DNA from: Ailanthus altissimus
Taxonomy: Eukaryota > Streptophyta > Magnoliopsida > Sapindales > Simaroubaceae
Reading direction: 5' to 3'
Length of the DNA stretch: 64,000 bases
Assembly: GCA_946807835.1 (NCBI GenBank)
Contig: OX327683.1
Location: 37,879,001 to 37,943,000, forward strand
In this document: positions 58,960 to 64,000 of the stretch, piece by piece
Numbering within the stretch: the stretch's first letter is position 1
How the letters are laid out: the number at the start of each line of letters is the position of its first letter
Notes under the pieces: generated by a model
Told to the model about the DNA's origin: nothing
The model's input: the letters and a program-made list of their open reading frames with translations, nothing else
Database searches by the model: none
Program-made: the position numbers and the translations under genes

Positions 58960-59900
58960 ATTTGATCTATTACATAAATATCAATTGATTTAAAATGAAT
59001 AATTGTACATTTGAATTATAATTTCAACTTACTCAATTAAATTATTTAATTTATCCTATGAATATAAATTAATTGAAAATGGATCTTGCACAATTAAAAT
59101 TGAAACTTGCACAAATGAATTTTAGTTAATTATTTCATAATTGAATTATAATTTTAATTTACTCAATTAAATTATTTGATCTATTACATGAATATTAATT
59201 AATTCAAATTAAATTAAATTATTGTACAATTGAATTATAATTTCAATTTATTCAATCGAACTATTTAATTTATTCCATCAATATAAATTAATTAAAATTT
59301 GATCTTACACGGTTGAAAATTTGAAATCAAAATCCAATCCTTGAATAATTTAATTATAATTATAATTTAGTGAATTGAATTAATAGTTTTATCCCATGAA
59401 TAAAACAAATTAATTAAAATCGAATTCTTATACAATTTAATTATAATTCTAACTTGGTCAATTGAATTAATAAATTTATCCTTTAAATAATGTAAATTAA
59501 TTAAAATTAAAATTGAATCCTTATATAATTTAATTAAATTTCAACTTAATCAACTTAGTTTATTTAATTGATTGATCCCGTGAATACAAATTGATTGCAA
59601 ATGAAAATCAATTTGAATCATTATACAATTGAATTAGATTATAATTTTAATTAATTGAATTAATTTAAATTAATTGATTGATCCCATGAATGCAAATTGA
59701 TTGCAAATGAAATTCAATTTGAATCTTTATACAATTAAATTGGATTAAAATTTTAATTAATTCATTTGACTTAAATTAATTTATTGATCCCATAAATGCA
59801 AATTGATAAATCAAATCCTTGTACAATTAGATTATAACTTAACTACAACATTGAATATTAATTTTAATTTACTCAATTTTATAGTTTTATCATGAATATA
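58960..59900. repeat. Degenerate AT-rich tandem repeats
   Basis: Motifs of the form TACAATTGAATTATAATTT, ACTCAATTAAATTATTTGAT and CATGAATATAAATTAATT recur in that order some seven to eight times at roughly 110-130 bp spacing. Units are diverged and differ in length. Confidence 0.7.
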
Positions 59901-60125
59901 AACTAATAAAAGATACAGTTAAATTAATTGATTTAATACAAAATAGAAGTTTACAATTTACATATTTAATTACACAAAAGCCCAATATTAAAAAATAAAA
60001 AATATTATCATTTAAAATTATTATAACGAAAAATTAATTTTAGGTCCAAAATATTAATTTTAGGCCAAAAGTATTTAAATAACTCACCATTAAGCCCAAA
60101 TAACTCAAATCCAAAACTATAAACC

Positions 60126-62747
60126 TGTAGTAACCACTTATCCAACACTGAAAAGAATAAATATTTATATATATGTATAATATTCATATTTTATTTGTAT
60201 GTAGATGATACTTAATTTATATATTGTTATTAGTATTATTTGTATAAATTAAGGACATACTATTAGTATTTGGTTTATTTGCAAGATTTTAGATTTATTT
60301 TAGGGACCAAATTGTAATATTTTGAAAGTTTTGAGGGTTAATTTATAAATATTAAAAGTTAGCCTCTTAGTATAAAAATACACATTTTAAACCATAATTT
60401 ACTCATTTTTGGGTTGAGTCACCCCTTTAGAGAGAGAAAATAGAGAAATAGAGGGGAGAGAAAAAGAAGAAGAAGAAGAAATTAAAATTTAGAATTTTAA
60501 GAGGTATATCATAACTATTTCTCAATTTATTGGTGTTAATTAAGTAATTTCTTTAAGTTTTGATTTCTGGACAAATGAAAAATTTGGAATTTGATGTGAA
60601 TTTTGTAAGATATATTGAGAATTGATGATGATTATGTAGATAACTTGATAAATCATGACGAATTGTAGAATTTCTACTTGATAGTCTCTTGATTCGAAAC
60701 TTTTATAAATTGTTGTGCTTCGATTCTGGTTTTTTATTTTGAAACTATGAAACTAGACATGTATAGAATCATTTGAGACTTTGAATTGATTAAAAATTAC
60801 AGAAATTGAATTTTTAGTGAATTTATCAAAATGACCCTGAAATTCTAGAAATTTTCTATGTTAACAGTATAATACAGTGACAAATAATTTTTGATTTGCT
60901 AAATGATCTTAAAAAATTACTAATTTATGAAATATGATATATTCAAAATTTAAAATTTAGATCAATGTGGTTAAATTGTTATGATTTTTTAAAGCGTATT
61001 AGCTCATTACAGTATTTGATTTACATATTTTTAAAGTTATGGAATAAAATAGTTTTAAAATACTTTTGGCAGGGATTTTGAAGTGAAATATTTTTTATGG
61101 ATTGAAATATGTGTCAAGAGTAATTTCGTGGTAGTTTTATAATTTTTGAGTTAGTATATGATTTTATAAAATTGAGAGATTGAATACTGTTCAATAAATA
61201 TCTTGATCCTGTCAAGATAATAGTTTGAATTTGATGGTGTTTATGGAATGGATTGTGTATGAATTATGATATAATATTCATACATAAGAAGGATATATGA
61301 GTCAAGAATGATTTATTTTGATTTTGGAGTAATTGGGCATCATTTTGTGTATAAGAAAATTTTGTTAAGTGTAAGTGATCAGAATGACAGGTTTTGAGAA
61401 ACTAAGTAATTATACTATTTTCGATGTGATAAGTGCAATATGTGTAATTTTATAAGTTATTTAAAGTGTTTTGGATGAATGTTGAGGCATGAAAGGATTA
61501 ATCTCCATTGATAGGTTAAGGAGATATAAGCCTTGTAGCCTAAAGTGCTAAGAAGTAAGTATATTAGACTTTTACTGAAATCACAATAAGCATAGTAATT
61601 GTCTATGTAGGATTTTGTAAATGTGCTTAGAAATATATTTATATTATGTCAAAGTATATTTGATATGAAATGTGAAAGACATATGTTTATAAATGTGAGG
61701 ATTGACATTAAGCATGGACATACATGTGTTTATGAAAGTGAGCTTTCAAAATGAAATGTGTTTAACAAAGAAAACTTTTAAAATGAAATGTGTTTAACAG
61801 AGAAAGCTTTTGAAGTGAAAAATGTCCATGAGATACGTTTTGTGTTTTGAGGATGCTTGAACTCACCATTTACTTAATAGGCCCTTTATGTGATTTGTGG
61901 AGCCTTTATGCGTAGCCTTTCCTTCGGAATTGGTATATGTTATGTGTTTCGTATGTAGAGAGGATCCTATTGGTACCTAAAGGAAGATTGAGTCATCACA
62001 TTCGTGTGGCGGTGTATTGGTGCATGTGAGAAGACTCACCGATGATCAGGGTGAGGGTTTGGCTTTTACCTTCGGGCATGAGCATTATATATGTGTAATT
62101 TAAATTCACTTGTACTATTTATCTCATACGGTATGTCACTTACGAGTGACATTTGACTCATTATGTGATATGTGATATGAAAGTTCTACTAAATAGTAGT
62201 TGAGTGATGGTATTCCTATTATATATTTTGAAAGAATGTGTAAGCACTTACCTGACATGTGATTTGATAAGATTATGATTTTGATTTATCACAGCATATC
62301 ATACACATGCATTTTGTATATATATGTATTTGTATTTTGATATATAAAAAACTAGTATGCTTACTGAGTTTTGTACTCATTATAGTTTATGGTGATTTCA
62401 GGTAAATAAGACACATGTGTGCTTAGCGGATTTGGCAAAGTTTCTGCTGTCCCTTGGGTTCCTTAAGTTGCTAAGTGTTTCATTTGTGGACACATAGTTT
62501 AAGATATTTGATTTGTTCATATTGAATAAATACTTATATGTTATTTTATTAGATGTGATTGTATGTTGTTTATGTTCCACCAAGTATAGTAATGGGTTGA
62601 TTTTGCATTAAACTTATTAACAACTTGATAAGGATTCCTATGTTATATTCAAGTTTGAAATTTTATGCAATATTAATTATGAGTGCATATTATTAAATGA
62701 GTGTAAGTTATGTTATGTTTCAGATCTTTTGGGTCTAGGCTGTGACA
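60126..62747 (+). mobile_element. Solo LTR (family A), inverted relative to the copy at 23974
   Basis: 2622 bp, TGTAGTAACC...GCTGTGACA, collinear with the reverse complement of 23974-26687 along its length. Examples are TTAGGGACCAAATTGTAATA at 60300, the GATCAGGGTGAGGGTTTGGC block near 62045 and CTTTTGGGTCTAGGCTGTGACA at the end. Flanks AAACC (60121-60125) and AAACT (62748-62752) fit a 5-bp target duplication with one later change. It has no internal domain. Confidence 0.87.
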
Positions 62748-63519
62748 AAACTTAACCCAAGTCTTTTCTTTATAAAAAAAAACCGGCCTAACCATTAAAG
62801 CCCATAATTGAACCAACCGCAATCGAACCAGTTCAGTTCGATTATTACAAGTCAAACCGATCGGTTCTAATTTCTTTGAAATCGACGGGGTCTGGTTTCA
62901 GTTCAGTTATGACACAAACCAAACCGAAACCGGTTCCTGCTCACCCTTATTTTGAACAACCAATGAACTTACATAAATAGATTAGAGGAAGCGAATCATT
63001 CCTTAACTTATTAAACTAAAATAAAATATTATAAATATTCCTACATGTTTAATTTTTATACAAAATCATTTTTATACATACCACTTTATTCATTTATATT
63101 TTATATATACAAGCAAACTTTTTTTTTGTTCTTTTATATAAAAATTTATTATGTAAAATATAAACCATATATACCCCTCAATATTTTAGTGCATGCAGAG
63201 TTTGAACTCAAACTTCTTATTTTACTTATAAGATTTTATCAATTAAGTCAATTAACACCTAAACTTTATAATATATAGCATAATTAAGTTCTTAAAAATA
63301 AAATGACATAGCATTTGAGTACTCATTCTAAGTGACTGAGTCATGCACCTCATGGTTCGGGATTTAAATTTTAACAAATGTTAAGATAATAGAATAAACT
63401 TTTCCTCATTATAGGGCTCTCTTTCCTCCATTATGGGGGGCTATTTCCTTGCATGATATGTGTATCCGAACGTGTTTCCCTTTATTGTGGGGTTTATTCC
63501 TTCTACATATGGTATGTGC
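62748..63519. other. Intergenic DNA with a palindromic AACCGG-rich stretch
   Basis: 62780-62950 carries repeated AACCGG/AACCAAACCG motifs (for example CAAACCGAAACCGGTTCCTG), like one end of a MITE. The left-end counterpart may be GGTTTGGTTAACCG near 58493, with the solo LTR inserted between, but this is not demonstrated. The rest shows nothing. Confidence 0.4.
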
Positions 63520-64000
63520 TGTTGAAATTTATGCTTACGTGTCATCTCTTTATGTATGAATATTTATTTTATATTTATACTAATATTATCATTTTATTAA
63601 ATTGCTCATTATATTTTATATATGGTAAGATGTTTGTAACATTTCAGACATTGTATGATCTGAAAGAGTTTAGATCTGATTTAAAGAAGTTTAGTTTAGT
63701 GCTAAGAATTAGTAACGCTGAGAATTATAAATGTTAAGAGTTGGCACTGATAAGAGTTATCAAGCTATAAGAGTTAGCGATATCTAAGGAGTTAGAGCTT
63801 TGTTTGAAATGAGATAAAGACCCCTGAGAATATATTAGTAATGATGTAGTTGTAAAGAATTACAAATAGTGCTATAAAATATCATTATACAAATATTTTC
63901 TCAAATATTATATTTTTGATCTATCTTCACTAATGCTGGTTTGTCAGTGAATACCTTAATAAATATATAGATGGGTGTATGTCTATATCTGGATAGTTTA
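63520..64000. mobile_element. LTR (family B), cut by the window edge, reverse of the copy at 27671
   Basis: Starts TGTTGAAATTTATGC, followed by TTACGTGTCATC, as in the reverse complement of the end of 27671-29853. CAGACATTGTATGATCTGAA and AGTTAGAGCT stretches follow in matching order, then TGGTTTGTCAGTGAATACCT. It runs off the window, so whether it is a solo LTR or part of a full element is unknown. Confidence 0.75.

Overview
This is nuclear DNA from a flowering plant. The genes are split by GT-AG introns, intergenic DNA is very AT-rich, and plant-specific families are present: F-box/FBD, P-class PPR, U-type cyclin, trihelix and an LHP1-interacting hnRNP. The retroelements carry a primer site for plant initiator tRNA-Met. 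The proteins look eudicot, probably a rosid; I cannot fix the genus from sequence alone. No CRISPR, operon or prokaryotic features are present.

Layout. 0.9-5.3 kb: two tandem minus-strand F-box/FBD genes, both broken. 5.9-10.8 kb: a roughly 1.6 kb block present twice, one copy with an intact tRNA-Asn(GTT) and the other with its decayed twin. 12.3-14.4 kb: an intact two-exon PPR gene. 15-18.2 kb: three Tourist-like MITEs, two of them abutting. 20.0-21.3 kb: an intact U-type cyclin. 22.9-30.3 kb: a transposon nest. It holds an element with a GC-rich repeat core, a 2.7 kb solo LTR with a perfect 5-bp target duplication, and an ankyrin pseudogene split by a three-LTR TRIM array that is itself split by a 2.2 kb solo LTR. 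32.0-33.1 kb: an intact trihelix factor. 34.2-35.8 kb: four tandem units of about 410 bp. 37.3-40.5 kb: a COX10 (heme O synthase) copy with an exon loss, a frameshift and a stop. 41.4-43.6 kb: a membrane-anchored cyclophilin-like protein (minus). 45.1 kb: a plastid-type trnS-UGA fragment. 46.8-50.8 kb: a three-RRM LIF2/hnRNP-Q-like protein (minus, 11 exons). 52.1-55.6 kb: a DxD nucleotide-sugar transferase (minus, 3 exons). 56.5-64 kb: no gene found; it holds a second GC-rich element, AT-rich tandem repeats, an inverted copy of the 2.7 kb solo LTR and an edge-truncated copy of the 2.2 kb LTR.

Reading-frame quality. The six intact protein genes splice with perfect phase over 27 exons, so the frameshifts and stops in the F-box, ankyrin and COX10 loci are more likely real decay than sequencing error. 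The genes do not form a pathway; this is an ordinary gene-poor euchromatic interval. I see no previously undescribed multi-gene system. The most informative items are the nested transposon history, the decayed COX10 copy, the tRNA-Asn block duplication and the cyclophilin-like protein with altered catalytic positions.
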